A DNA stretch of 64,000 bases, taken from contig CM059625.1 in NCBI GenBank assembly GCA_030435675.1, positions 7,812,001-7,876,000 on the forward strand. Reading direction: 5' to 3'. Of this stretch, positions 45,557 to 57,690 are shown piece by piece. This DNA is from Steinernema hermaphroditum. Lineage: Eukaryota > Nematoda > Chromadorea > Rhabditida > Steinernematidae. Made by a program: the position numbers and the translations under genes. Position 1 is the first letter of the stretch. Every line of letters starts with the position of its first letter. The notes beneath the pieces were generated by a model that worked only from the letters and a program-made list of their open reading frames with translations, did no database searches and was not told the origin of the DNA.

Positions 45557-47996
45557 ATGCTGTGCGGTCGGATACGGTGGATACTGCTCTTGTGCTTAGC
45601 CCTGTTCGGTGAGTGTTGAATCACATTCGGCCCAATCACAGTGGCATTCATTTGCTTTGAACGCGGTGCCATGTGCTTTCCAATGTACTATCCATGGTTC
45701 CGATTTCGATTTAAATCTCTCCTTAAATCTCAAAAGTCGATTCAGCGTTTTCGCTGTTCCTAGATGACAACGATCGGTTTTGTTTGCGTTCCGCAGATAA
45801 AGAAAATAAAGACGGTAGTGAGAGTGAATGACCTTTAATCGTCTTTCACTAATTGGAAAATGTGATGGATGATAGGCTGAACTGATGTAGGGATGCGTTC
45901 CAATCGCATGGTAACCGTGGCGCAAGTGATGCACACACTCATCAGTTAAAGTAATTGGAACATTCGCCTGCGGGCAAATTCGGCCGATCTGGAGACTCTC
46001 GCTTCAGGAGCGACCTCGGCTGATCCTCGGCTGAATTGCGACTTCGAATCGGACTGTTGTTGGCACTCGCCAGATGAGAGTTGGACTAAGAACGAGAAGG
46101 CTGATGTGACATGGTTCAAGAGGGTATTCAGAGGAGTCGGGCGGAAAGGAGCGCCAGGTGAGGACGGATAATGTCTCAGTTCCGACGTCTCTGTTTTTAG
46201 TTGGAGCGTTTGTGTCGAAGAGCATCGTTGGAAAAGAGGCGAACCCACAACCATGGGAATCTTGTGAATTCTGCTCATCCACAGGCATAGTAAATGTCGA
46301 ATTCCGGTACTTTTGAAGACACACCGCTGTTACTTATTTGGCCTTTAGCCACTGGCAGAGCCCTACGGCCGCGACAAATCTATGCTGGTCCCAGGCGAAC
46401 CGCACCTTTGAAAGAGAGCAGTGCGAATCTGTGCAGTCCTATAAAACGGATGACTCGTTTTCACTGGAATTGTATGTTCCAAAAAACACGCCTATAAAGG
46501 TATGTGATCATGTACAATAGTGTGACAACGTAATTCACGGTGAATGGGATATAGCGCTGACATTGAGGTCGATCGGCTTAGATCGCTTCGCAGCAAACGC
46601 GTTCTATTATACGTGCGTTTTTGCTGCTTGTCGTGCAAACATTCATAAATATTGCTTTGGCGCTAAGGCAGGACTATTCTATGCATCAGTTGATGGCTTG
46701 CCTTTAGATAGGCTTCATTTTAACGAACCGTGGGGCCCGATCGCAAGCTGCTGTGGTAATCGATAAAATCCATGTCCAGACGGAGTTCTGCACACTCAAC
46801 GTCCGGCATCTACCGGCTGTGAAGGTTCACAAGCAGCCGAAAGTCATCCCCACTACCAACCTCAATGCCGCGGTGACTACTGACAGTACACCTTCAACTA
46901 CAGTCGCACCCTCAACTACGATAGTACCCTCAACTACGGTAGCACCGTTTACGTTCCCCACACTGTTTCCACCTCTGAACTTCACAATTCCTCCGATGTT
47001 CTCCATTACACCCGGTCCCCTGGCAGACATTTTGAGGGCGATGCCCCCAATTCCGGGACTCCCGGTGCCGAAGGCCAAACAGGTCCCAATTGCTTCACCA
47101 ACTCAGAAGATATTGGTCCAAAAGCGGCCGCTTTCAACGGCGCCAGTCAGAGCGAAGGCGACTCCGATGCCGTCTGCCGACCGTGAGTCTTTCATTCGCA
47201 ACGCATGTGATCGCTCGTGTTTAAGCATTCACCGACATGTTTGGAAAGGAGTTTGCCGACTTTTTGAGCCCTGACTTTGACAGCACCAAGAGCGACGCCG
47301 ACGAAAACAGCATTACCGGAGAAGACGAAGTTGTGTAAGTGACAGGTTGTCCGGCCACCATAAGTGACTTCCGGGGCCTTCAGACCACTGAGTCAACTGC
47401 AAACAAAAGGAGATGTGTGCAACACTGTGGGAGGATGTCTCTTCGACCATGGGATGTGTGGATACCGCAACTCCAAGATTCTTTCCAACAACGGAAAGTT
47501 TGTGCGTGGGATGTGTAAGATGATTGTTTTGTGCACCATCCCTAACGATTAACTCAGCCGGAAAATCGATCTTCGCCGAGACTAGGCTGCAACCGGGCGA
47601 CGTTGCGGTGTTCGAAACGATAACGAAGATGGAGGAACCTCACGTTGTTCTCTTCGACTGGCTCGAGTTCACAGAGGGCGAAAAGCTAAGCGCCTGCTGC
47701 TATACGCCAGGCCGAACTCCACAAGACTTGGTATGTCCCATGGAAAGCGAGAGCTACACCACCACCGACATCGTCTGGAAGCCGGGCAGAATAGAGTGTC
47801 CAACTAACACCACAAAGGTAACGATTTCTCGGCAATGTGCTCGAAATTAGGCGAATTGCAGATTATGTTCATCTGTGAGAACTATGGGCGAGTGGACGGT
47901 GTCTGTGCCTTGGACACCGTCCGACTCTTCAAGCAGACGGACGTCGCAATGCAATTCCCGTGCCAACATTCTGTTTTTGCTCAAAAGCAGCTTTAA
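45557..47996 (+). CDS. Secreted protein with two MAM-like domains
   Basis: Nine exons give 522 residues: 45557-45608, 46008-46157, 46201-46306, 46349-46499, 46708-47182, 47226-47334, 47384-47514, 47558-47817, 47862-47996. After a signal peptide (WILLLCLALFGATS) the first MAM-like domain starts LNCDFESDCCWHSPDESW and ends AAVVIDKIHVQTEFC. A Thr/Ser/Pro-rich mucin-like linker follows, with the repeated PSTTVA unit. The second MAM-like domain starts CLFDHGMCGYRNSKI and ends with Cys-bearing VDGVCALDTVRLF. MAM domains mediate extracellular adhesion and oligomerisation. No transmembrane helix or GPI-like tail is visible, so it is probably released into matrix. It is convergent with ASF1, 138 bases between stops. 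All joins keep the frame, which supports the model. Confidence 0.82.
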
Positions 47997-48134
47997 TGTA
48001 TTTTCTATCTTAGGACGTGTACATAAAGTAAAGAACACTTCATTTCACCAGATCAATTTCACCCGAAGGCTTACATCAAGCCTTGCATTAGACCATACAA
48101 CCATAAACAACGTCCGCCACCAGTAGGGTCAAAT

Positions 48135-48849
48135 TTACTGGGCTGATTCGATTGGAGCGGCTTCTACCGGTGAGTTGTCTTGGAGCTTCCCAGCGGGGAC
48201 TTCTTCTCCCATCTCGTTCTCCTTTCCCACGTCAACGTTCTCGTCCTGCTCTTCTTCTTCTTCTTCTACCACCTCCTCTGCAGGTTGCGCGTCCTCCCAC
48301 TTAATGGTGTAGTAGTTGACGCGAACATCGTCGGTTTTGACACAACGTTCCAACTGAAACAATCGCGATGGGTCAGAAAGCCTTCCCTTTTCAACAAACC
48401 TTCTCGATCTTAGCGTCAGCTGGGGGGTTTTCGCGGAGTTCTTCGTCGGTGTACTCTACTGACACGAAGTAGCCGACCTTGAGGAAAAGTTGGTCGTTGT
48501 ATTTGCAGCTCAGAAGGAGAGCCGTGACTCCAACAATGTCATCTTGAGGAAGCTCGGCAGGGTTAGGAGCATCGGCTTCGAAGACGAACTTGTGGCGCCC
48601 CTCGTTGATGGGTCCAATGAGGATGGAATCCAGGACTTGGTCTTTCTCGTTCGTCGATGCAGAGCCGACATACGTCAGCTCCCACTCCAGATCTAAACAA
48701 TTCGTTGGATAGGCAGCATTTCAAGGGCAACTTTTACCTCCGGCGAGAAACTCATGGACTTCGAAGGTGATATTCAACTGGAACTTGTCGGTGAACTTGG
48801 CAGGATTGTTCACGAAGTCAACGTTGCACACATTAACACGGGCGGACAT
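48135..48849 (-). CDS. asf1: Histone H3-H4 chaperone ASF1
   Basis: Three exons (48849-48738, 48692-48400, 48353-48135) give 207 residues. The N-terminal immunoglobulin-like core is unmistakable: MSARVNVCNVDFVNNPAKF, FQLNITFEVHEFL, DLEWELTYVGSA, DQVLDSILIGPINEGRHKFV, DIVGVTALLLSCKY, FLKVGYFVSVEY and ELRENPPADAKIEKL. The C-terminal tail is acidic (EEVVEEEEEEQDE), as in yeast and Caenorhabditis homologues. ASF1 hands H3-H4 dimers to CAF-1 and HIRA during replication and repair and supports H3K56 acetylation in other organisms. It acts in the nucleus. Introns are about 45 nt. No odd features. Confidence 0.96.
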
Positions 48850-50525
48850 GACTGGTTTTCAGAAGCGCTGGAACCAAAAGACTGTAGAGCATAAAACGCA
48901 CAATTGATAGTGAGACGAGACAAGAATGCGCGCGAATAAATAGCGCTCAGAGGCGCCGTCATAACACCTCAAGTGCGCGCGAAAATTTTCGAAATGAATT
49001 GTCGTGGTTGGACCATTGATACTTCTGTCTCATGCGAACAAACATAGGAAAATTGGTTTGTCTTCCGGATCAACGCCATTGCGCCTCGTTGGATGTTTGA
49101 AAAGCACAATAGATCAAGGAAAATTTGTGCAATTAAGGAAAGCAGCACACAAAATCTGATGACATACCATCCTAATTTCTTCCATGCTTAAATATGATAT
49201 TTTGTGCATTGTCTTTGCTGAAAGCAGCGCACTTATTGACACCTTTATGTGTTTTGCGATGCAATTTGGCGTCCGTGTACCTTGTTTGCATCGGAAATCT
49301 GAATCAGCGCCGAGAACGATCATTGCACACTCATTTGAAGGCTTCACAATGAACATGTAAAATCGATCTGTCTCCTTTCTCTGTCTCCGATTTTGTGATC
49401 GAAAAAGACGTTTAGTCTGTAGGTATAAAAAATGTAACACAATATAGTATGTTGCTACACTGTATGGTGCCTGATTTCAGTGAATCCTTACTGACGTAAT
49501 CACACACATATTTGACTCAAGGTTTGCACCTTTCCCCACTAGACTACTTCAATATAACTATGCTTCCGGGGCGTCAGCTCCCTCCTGGAAGGTTTAGAGT
49601 CAAGGTATATTGTGGTCCAATTTTTGGCCTCTTTGTCCGATTTTTAAATGCTTTTCGCTGATATCGTTTCGAGTGGAAACGTACAAGTATGGATCGGATA
49701 GAGCGAAGAAGGACCAACACGTCCTGCGAAGAAGAACGTTTTTTTTCCACATTTTCCCTCCATTTCAGTAGAAATGAGCTCGTGGAGCCTTTATGCGGAC
49801 ATAGCCACAATGAGGGTCACACATAAACAGCATCTCCCCATGGTCTGTTACGGTACTTAACCAACTGGAAACGATGTTTAACAGAACATGATGATCGGAC
49901 TGATCCATCTTTTTGAGATTTTTTGAGAGACACGAGCACCAGAATATAGAGAAGATCCAGGAAAAATGTGCTATGATCCCCTGGAATAAGCTCTCACCTT
50001 GAACATGCAACATAGCCAATACCATGTAACACAAGGTAACGGTTCCATCTGAACCAACACTATCTTTCCATCTAAATTTCGCAACATTTAACGCAAGGGT
50101 TTATTTTTTTGGATGGACAGTGATTTATCGCCGTGCTGGAAAGTTGTGACAGTTGTTCTTCGCAGAGACATTGAAACAAAACGTGTAATAGGGCGGCCAA
50201 TAAATCATGTGCTCGCTTGCTTTATGGATTGTGAGAAACATTCCACTAATCACCCCTTGTCATACTTAGTAGCATCGACGCCGTGTCCACTCAGGCATAC
50301 TTGTAAAAAAGAACGAAAAGGGTAATTCGTCAATTGTCATCGTCCGACTTGACGGTCCTACCGAGCAGCAGATTAAGATGGCGCACATCGGCCACAGGAG
50401 TGGGCGGAGCGCAGTGTCTCTTTGCGTGCTCTAGCACCAATTGAAGCTTGGCCCTTTATGTGAACCTACTGTGCGGCCATTTCACTGCGCCTTTTCTCAG
50501 TCTTCGTCTCTAATTGCTCATAACA
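48850..50525. other. Spacer between ASF1 and the agrin-like gene
   Basis: About 1.7 kb hold no recognised gene. Minus-strand frames at 49114-49440 and 49765-50034 lack motifs. The region probably contains both divergent promoters. Confidence 0.5.
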
Positions 50526-53500
50526 ATGCACATACGTGTAAAGGTGCTCCTTCTCTTCACGGTTCTGCTCAACCTCTTCGTGCTCGCCTCGGGATCAACC
50601 TGTCCGTTCTCGTGGAGAACTGTCAACGCCTCCCTCAGGGCGGCTCAAGTTGTACTAACGGGTAAGGTTGAGCATGTCTCTGCCGATCCCCGCAATATTC
50701 ACTTGCAGGTAAGCTCTCGAAATTTTAGTTCCTAACAAAACGATCCAAGGCAAAAGGCAGATCGAGGCTGGCGAATGAGAGGAGAACATAAATCACTCTA
50801 AACTGTGCCTCTCTTATGTTAATTCGTTCTTTCAAAAGAGCCGCCTTGATTTGCCTGCTCACTAAATCAGTTATGTATCACTTTAGACTGCCACCTTGAA
50901 AATAAAACGGGTGTACAAAGGGCGGAAACTCCTCGGTCGCCGACAGATGATCGCCGTCTTCGGCGTCGGAAACAGAAATGTTTGTGAAGAGTTGGCATTG
51001 CGATCAATCCAACTTTGCACTTCAGATATGCAAAAGCTCTCTTAAAGAGAAACAGACAAAGGTCTTGATGCTCAGCGAAGACGAACACGGACTCCTAACC
51101 TTGCAGAGCCCTCCGCTTCCAATTAACCTTCGAGTCCTGGATATGGTTCACGCCTTTTCACGAGGTATTCTCTCGATCCGCACAATCGTTGTCTTCCATA
51201 TGTGTTTTTGCTCGCTTTTGTTGCGAGCACCCTCTAATTAACTCTTCCTTTTGTCCACACCCAATTAAATCTTCGTCTTTTCTGAATATGTGACATTTCA
51301 GGACGATCGGTGAAAAGAAGACGTGGAATCCGTCCAAGTAAGTATCAGTCGTGCTAATTGGCGAGACAATGACGATTGCGCAAACGGCAATTCATAGCGC
51401 ACTTAATTTGTGCAAATAGGATTAGCGCCCGTAATGGGATCTCTATGCGCTTTGTCAGATGGTCGCACAGTCTCAAAAGGATATATGTCACCTTTTCGAT
51501 ATGATCGGCCGTGTTTCATGAAAGACACCGCGCCATATGGCTTTGATCGCATTCTTTGAGCTTGCTTAGACGTGGTTGGGTCAGCCAGATCCTCCTTTCA
51601 CCTCTCCGTTTTCAGACAAATGCGAGACAACAAAATGTCCCTATGGCTCTTATTGTTCTTTGAAGACGTAAGTGACCGGCTACTTGTTAGCAACCTCACA
51701 CAGTGTGCTTCTTTCAGCGGTAGATGCGTGTGCCGCAAAAAGTGTAGCGACGGTCTGTCACCAGTGTGTGGTTCGGACGGCATCACTTATCCCAGCGAGT
51801 GCCATCTGTCGATGCACGCGTGTCGTGATGAATCGACTTCGCAGCTTCGAGTTCTCTACAATGGAAGCTGTGGTAAGTGCCATCGCTTGTTGGTTCACCT
51901 ATTAGCCGCCCACTAAGAGCCTTAGAACTGCTCAAACAGCGTTGTTCCAAGTAAGGGTGTTCTGCTTCTAAGCTCTTGAGCAAATGCAGACCGGACCTCT
52001 TTTTCCGGCTACCCCTGCACGAAAAAGTCGCGACTTTCGGACTAATTCGGACATAGTAAGGCGGCGCTCAAAATTTCTTGCATGCAGAATGTTGAAATGA
52101 TAATCAATAAGCCGACATCCACAGAATCTTATCCGCTAAATGTGAGCACGAGCTTGTCGGTCCGATGCTTGCTGCATTCGCTCTCAAAGTCTCTCTTTTT
52201 GTTACTCTCGCAAACGCGTGCATTAAGTGGTCGAAAGGTTCTTCTCACGTCATCCAAATCCATATTTACGATTCGATTGTTTAGATCTGAGGAATCCATG
52301 TGAAGATTTACGATGTCTTGCTGGGGAACAGTGCATAATCACGCAAGGAGTCAACGGCGGACTTTCCGCTCATTGCGCTTGCCCGAAAGAATGCGACGAC
52401 TTTGGCGATTCGGTGATGTCAACGGTAGTGTGTGCCTCGGACGGAAAGGAGTTTCCCAGTCTGTGTCATTTGAACAAGTTCGCGTGCGAAAATAAGGCGA
52501 ACATATCGGCAAAGTACTTTGGGAGTTGTGGTAGGCGATAAGGATCAGCTCTGGATGAGTGTTTTGTTTCATAGATCCGTGCAAGACAGTTCACTGTCCG
52601 AAGGGCACCGTGTGCAAGCTGAACCCTAACAGAGAACCTGAGTGTCGATGTTCTGAGCAATGCTCCATGGACTACTCTCCGGTTTGTGCCTCCAATGGTA
52701 AAACGTAAGTTGAGATGTTTGAGAAATCTCAACAGTAGTCACGGTTTAGATACGAAAATGAGTGTCTTATGAAAGTAGCTGCCTGCAAGCTCGACTCGAC
52801 ATTGCGGATTTACAAAAAAGGCAAATGCGAAGGTAAGTTAAGTGACTGATCGTCGACAAATGCAAACGACACCCAATGTTTCGGACTTATTTCAATACTT
52901 ATGCTACACATGGTCCAAAGAGTTTTCTTTGAGAAATCTGGCACTGAGACCACAGCTATGATGCATAATGTACCTCTTTAACAATGCGTGACCATGTTCG
53001 GTCAGCTGCAGTTGATTAGCTTATTTCCACTACTGCATACGATATCCATATATCACAATGGATCAGTTCTAAGACTTGAGGCGAGGCGCTTTCATTCCAT
53101 ATCTTAGCTTTCGCCTTAACAATCATCTTGTTGTTTGGCTAACCTTCTCTCTGACGTCACACTCAGTATTCACAAAGCTTTCGCAAAAGAACTATCAGGC
53201 CAGCGTTAAGTTTTGACTAGAGAAGCGCAACGGCAATAGGCGATAGTGGATTATAGCATAAACGGGATTTCCTTTCGTGCGGTAGTGAGAACACGAAAGA
53301 ACGTTTCTTTCCCCCAATGCTTTTGAAGAATTCAAATTGCAGAAAGCATTTGGTCGCTAGGGATCTAAAACCTTTTTCATGGCTCATATATTTCAGCTAA
53401 TATGCCCTGTAACCGCTTGAAATGCGAACTGGGGGAGCTGTGCTCTGTAGAAGAGAATGACAACGCTAGCTGTGGATGCTTCTCCAATTGTCACCACGTA

Positions 53501-55352
53501 GTACGACCTGTGTGTGGTACTGTAAGTTTCTATTCGATTTCTACAATGCAAAACGCTTTGTACTTTGACCCCTCGGTTGTTTTTAAATGTTCATCTGATA
53601 TGCAGAATCCGAGAAATCAAAATCCCCAGGAGAGAGGAGCGCCGCTTCCGCATGAAGGCGCTAATTTAATTTTATTTTTCGTCTAGGACGGCATAACGTA
53701 TGATAACGAGTGTGAACTAAAGAAGACAGCATGTCTGAAGAGGATGCACATCAGCGTTCGACACGAGGGTTCCTGTGGTGAGAGTTGAACGCGCCGTGCG
53801 CTTCCTGAAATTCCTGTCTAGGAGTCGGAGTTTGTGCGGGATTCACGGGATGCACACATCCGAAAATCTGCGTTGTTCGCGATGGTATTGCAAAGTGCGA
53901 CTGCATGGAGTGTGGCTCAGAACTAATGGAAGTGTGTGGAAGCGACGGTGTGACCTACTCAAACCCTTGCAAGATGAACCGAGCGGCTTGTTTGTCTGGC
54001 AAATCTATTTTCCAGACCTACAATGGCATTTGTGGTAAGTGTTCCTATTCTGGGCCCCCCACTCTTCGGTGTTGCAGAAGGATGTGAAAAAGTGAGCTGC
54101 GAGTTCTATGGTGTCTGTATTGTCGACGGAAAGGGATCGGGTACATGCAAGTGCCCACAGGAGTGCCCACAGAAAACGGACGAGGAGAAGCCCGTGTGCG
54201 CGACCGACGGCGTCACCTACAAGTCCGAATGCCATATGCAACGAGCTTCTTGCTTGTCCCAGAAATTCAAAATGATCGCCTTTTATGGAAGTTGTGGTAG
54301 GAGACATCTGCATTTCACACTCGTCTATGTGAACGCAGATTCTTGCTCGAACGTGCGATGCGGCTACGGACAGCACTGCATCAATGGAGTGTGCTCGTGT
54401 GCAGAGCACTGTGAGGAAACGGCTTCTGACGCAGCTCTCTGCGGAAGCGATGGAAAGCTCTATCCCTCGCTGTGTCACTTGGAACGTGCAGCATGCAAAA
54501 CGAAAACTGTGATCCGACAACTTCCGTTACAGGAATGCCAGCAGATGCCAGGTGTGACGCAAACCAAAGGTCGCTCACCTGCGTTTCTATTTGCATTTCA
54601 ACTCAAATATTCAGATCGATGTGGTTGCAACAAAGTTGGTGTCTATGACGGCGGATGCGACATGTCGACAGGACAATGTCGCTGCCGACCAGGGGTCGGA
54701 GGCCTGAAATGCGATCACTGTGTCCCTGGGTTTTATGGAATCCACTTGATTGCCAGAGGCGCTTCTTCATGTCAACGTACGTCCTCCGATTTCATAAGCG
54801 ACCTTATAGAGTTTCGTTTTTCAGCCTGTGGTTGTTCAATCTACGGCGCAATTCGGGCCGACTGCGAGCAGTCGACCGGTCGATGTCAGTGCAAGGACCA
54901 CGCGCTCGGGCTCAAGTGCGACACATGTGCTCCGAATATGATCCTCACGCCGTCGGGCTGCATCAAGCGCAACGACTACGTCCCATCTTCGCCGAAGTAA
55001 GCCCGATAGAGAACGGCCCCCTCAGAACTGAACTATGACAGATCGTGTTCCCAAATGACATGCCACCACGGAGCCACTTGTGTGGAAGCGAAGTTCAAGC
55101 CTCCACGGTGTGAATGTCCTCAGAAGTGCGACCTTTCCTCCCAGATCGGAGTGGCAGCCAACGTGAATGTGTGTGGCTCCGACGGAAACACATACGAGAA
55201 CATTTGCGAACTCGTTCATTTCGCGTGCAAACACCAAATAGATCTCACCGTGGCGTCGTTAGGAGTTTGTTCACAAGGTGTGTTGATTGAGTGCCTGAGG
55301 ACAATTAAAGCCATGGCTCGAGTTTTCAGAGCATTCGTTCCTTCCTGGATAA
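50526..55352 (+). CDS. agr-1: Short agrin-like protein: NtA, eight follistatin/Kazal, two laminin-EGF modules
   Basis: A signal peptide (LLLFTVLLNLFVLASG) precedes an NtA-like domain over the first three exons (RAAQVVLTGKVEH, IKRVYKGRKLL, INLRVLDMVHAF), which in agrin binds laminin. Follistatin/Kazal modules follow, each ending YxGSC- or GxC-like and mostly one or two exons long: about 51616-51870, 52286-52532, 52577-52831, 53400-53778, 53822-54032, 54076-54294 and 54343-54550. Two laminin-type EGF modules (RCGCNKVG...CDHCVPGFYG; ACGCSIYG...CDTCAPN) are next, then an eighth Kazal (55060-55278). Splicing to 55330 then reaches a stop after EHSFLPG; an AATAAA lies at 55448. The laminin-G/EGF half that clusters synaptic receptors in full agrins is absent, and the next genes lie on the other strand. 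Agrins are basement-membrane proteoglycans. An alternative exon off this path cannot be excluded. Confidence 0.83.
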
Positions 55353-55447
55353 CTGCGTAGATGCACTTTTCGCCAGGTTGACACATAGCGTTATCCACCA
55401 TTGTTCGTAATGATTATATATGTACATATGAATCGGTTACAAAGCGA

Positions 55448-55453
55448 ATAAAG
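55448..55453 (+). terminator. Polyadenylation signal of the agrin-like gene
   Basis: AATAAA lies about 95 bases past the inferred stop at 55352. It supports termination of the agrin-like gene here rather than continuation into a laminin-G half. The opposite-strand gene starts its coding end at 55502, so the two transcripts may nearly meet. Confidence 0.55.
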
Positions 55454-55501
55454 ACCAGATATCTAAAATGAATGCTTGTCTTCTTTGCTCTTCGCCTCCT
55501 T

Positions 55502-56041
55502 CTATCCGAGCACGAAAACGAGAATGAGAATGAGTGTCACGCAGAAGAAAGTTGCAAAAGCGACGAGAGCGACCATGAATATGGAAACGTGGTGTCCAAA
55601 GTCTTCGCATTGATCTTCGCTGACACAGCACGGGATGCCCGTACAGCTCAGGCTCTGTGCCTCCTCCTCGTCAAACTGAAACTGATCTTGTCAATAAGAC
55701 TGTTAAGATTTATGAGTGTTGAAATTCGAGGAAAGTTATAACCTTTAAAACGCGGCTAATGTGTTCTCGGAACCAAAAAACCGAACCAAAAAAGAGTTCT
55801 ATGAGAAAAGTTCATTACGGGTAAAATGAGCCAATAGGGCAAATTAGCTTTTTCCGTGCCACACCTAGAACATTCATGTTGAATTCTGGCACGCTCATAC
55901 CTGCAGAGTACACTCATGTAGCATTGGACATTTAGCACAAAATGCAATCCGCAGTGCAACAGTACTTACTTCGCTGTCCACGTCGGAGATTAGCGGCGGA
56001 ACGTAGTAGAACTCGCTGGCCCTCTTCTGCTGTTGGGACAT
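55502..56041 (-). CDS. Tiny tail-anchored-like membrane protein
   Basis: Two exons (56041-55970 and 55675-55502) join in phase 0 across a 294-nt intron to give 81 residues. The soluble N-terminal part is acidic and Cys-rich (FDEEEAQSL, then CTGIPCCVSEDQCED), and a single hydrophobic helix makes up the C-terminal end (IFMVALVAFATFFCVTLILILVFVLG). Only one residue follows the helix, as in tail-anchored proteins, although a type I/III arrangement with the Cys segment outside is equally possible. It lies downstream of the peptide-precursor gene on the same strand, 287 bases apart. No family recognised. Confidence 0.6.
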
Positions 56042-56328
56042 AGCTGCATACTCATTCCTTGTTTTGGAAACATTAGACTGGCGAACAAGAACGTCGTTTT
56101 TACCTCAGATCGGCCATCGAATACCTGTGCATCGTTGCGGACGACATCGATTGAACCGCTTCTTATCAGTGTTCCCTACACGTAGCCTCCTGCGGTCAAG
56201 CCCAAACGACCGATCGGTCTCAAGAACACGCTTTCAACATCCTTTATTTACAGAAGTAGCAAACGTCGTGTTGCGCACATCTCTACAAAGCGTTTACTGG
56301 CAAAGTTGGATATCTTCTTGTTCGTGGC

Positions 56329-56964
56329 TTATCCGAGACGGTAGAGGTTGTTGGAGCGAGCGCGGTTCAGCTCGTTGGCCCGCTTCGAGTCGCGCTGTCC
56401 GGACGATCCGGAATAGATGGGCATCTGCATCTGCAGATTGCGCCAGATGTGCTGGTAGCTTCGCTTCTGTTGGGGTCCCATCGCGTACATTACTTCCGGA
56501 TTGCCGAACTCGTCGTTGAACTGTTCGACGAGGGCGCGGAGTTCGTCTGAAACGGGCGAGGGAGAATTCGTCGTAAACTGACAGTATACTAATTATCTGG
56601 CCCTTTTGCCTTTTGAATGTGGCAATAAATGTTTGGCTAGAAGTAACAAAGCAAAGTCGTAAAGTGAAATGTCTTTCGTTCTAAACAAAAACGGAAGTGT
56701 GTATGCAATTTAAAGGGCACCTTTCATGCGACCAGCCTTGGTACACACAACTGGTGTTACCGAGCGCTATGGCTCACCGGATAGATCTCATAGATTTTGT
56801 TGTCACTCTTCTCAGGAGGCATCAAATAAACTGACACATCGGAAATGAAAGTCTCTGGAGAGAGCGGATCAAAACATACAATCCGAGAGGCTTCGGGCGC
56901 TGGAAGCACCGAGGAGGGCGAAGAAGAGGACGGAGTAGAGCACGGCGAACACTGTATTCCTCAT
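56329..56964 (-). CDS. Secreted peptide precursor (neuropeptide-like)
   Basis: Exon 1 (56964-56880) and exon 2 (56546-56329) join in frame to give 100 residues. The first exon is a textbook signal peptide (VFAVLYSVLFFALLGASSA). The remainder has dibasic sites KR at QQKRSYQ and SKRANE and single-Arg sites near the end, releasing possible peptides such as the 24-residue stretch between the two KR sites and a C-terminal segment NNLYRLG, whose final Gly could donate an amide. Size, signal peptide and spacing of basic sites are those of a neuropeptide or hormone precursor. I do not recognise a known nematode family, so identity remains open. It is followed by the tiny membrane protein in the same direction. 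Confidence 0.6.
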
Positions 56965-57690
56965 GACGGCGGCAGAAGTGGTGTGCGGTCGCTGAAACGA
57001 TAAGGTTGAGCCGGACGTCTGGATTTGTCGTATGCCGAAGCTGTGGAGGCAAACCGACCAAACTGAAAGGGCGGAGTCGCGTGGCACCGCCTTTAATTAA
57101 AGAGTAGCACTGAATGCGCACGTCAGACAAAAAGTGGCAAAGAAGGCGGAATGAGCCACCTTGTAGGGCCATAATTCACGCCTGGACGAGTTATGATGAC
57201 ACGAAGACAAGCACATGTCTCGTGGTCCTCTCGACATAGCGACGATAAATGGTATCAAGACACTCTATTTACTGCCTTTTTGTGTTTTCATCAACAAAGT
57301 TCGATGCCGCAGACACACCGTCGGACTTTATAATTAACTTTGTTTGCACATCTCCGCATCTACCAAACTCAAGCTGCTTATCATTTAATAACCTTCTTCC
57401 CTCCGAAACAATAGAACACCCCCATAATCCGGCACCTTTTAAATAATTCTCTCCACAGAATGCCTCTTCCAAGTGGACGCTTTCCGTGGCGCCAACGAAA
57501 GCAAAGTCGTTAATCGCCATTTTAATGAAATCAGATAAACACTATAACGCCTTAATTAAGCATTCTTTCAGAAAGAATCCGGTGGGTCGTTGCAAGGCAC
57601 GAGTTGACAAGATGTGCAACTTTATTGGAAATGACTGCGAATAAATTAGACGAGTAGAATGCACACGAGTAGAGCGTTTTAGCGTGGAAA

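Noticed and set aside
54005..54520. 171-codon minus frame across agrin Kazal modules
   Set aside because: Shadow of two follistatin/Kazal exons with regular cysteine spacing on the plus strand.
56064..56519. 151-codon plus frame over the peptide precursor
   Set aside because: Antisense to an exon that joins a signal-peptide exon in the correct phase; no features of its own.
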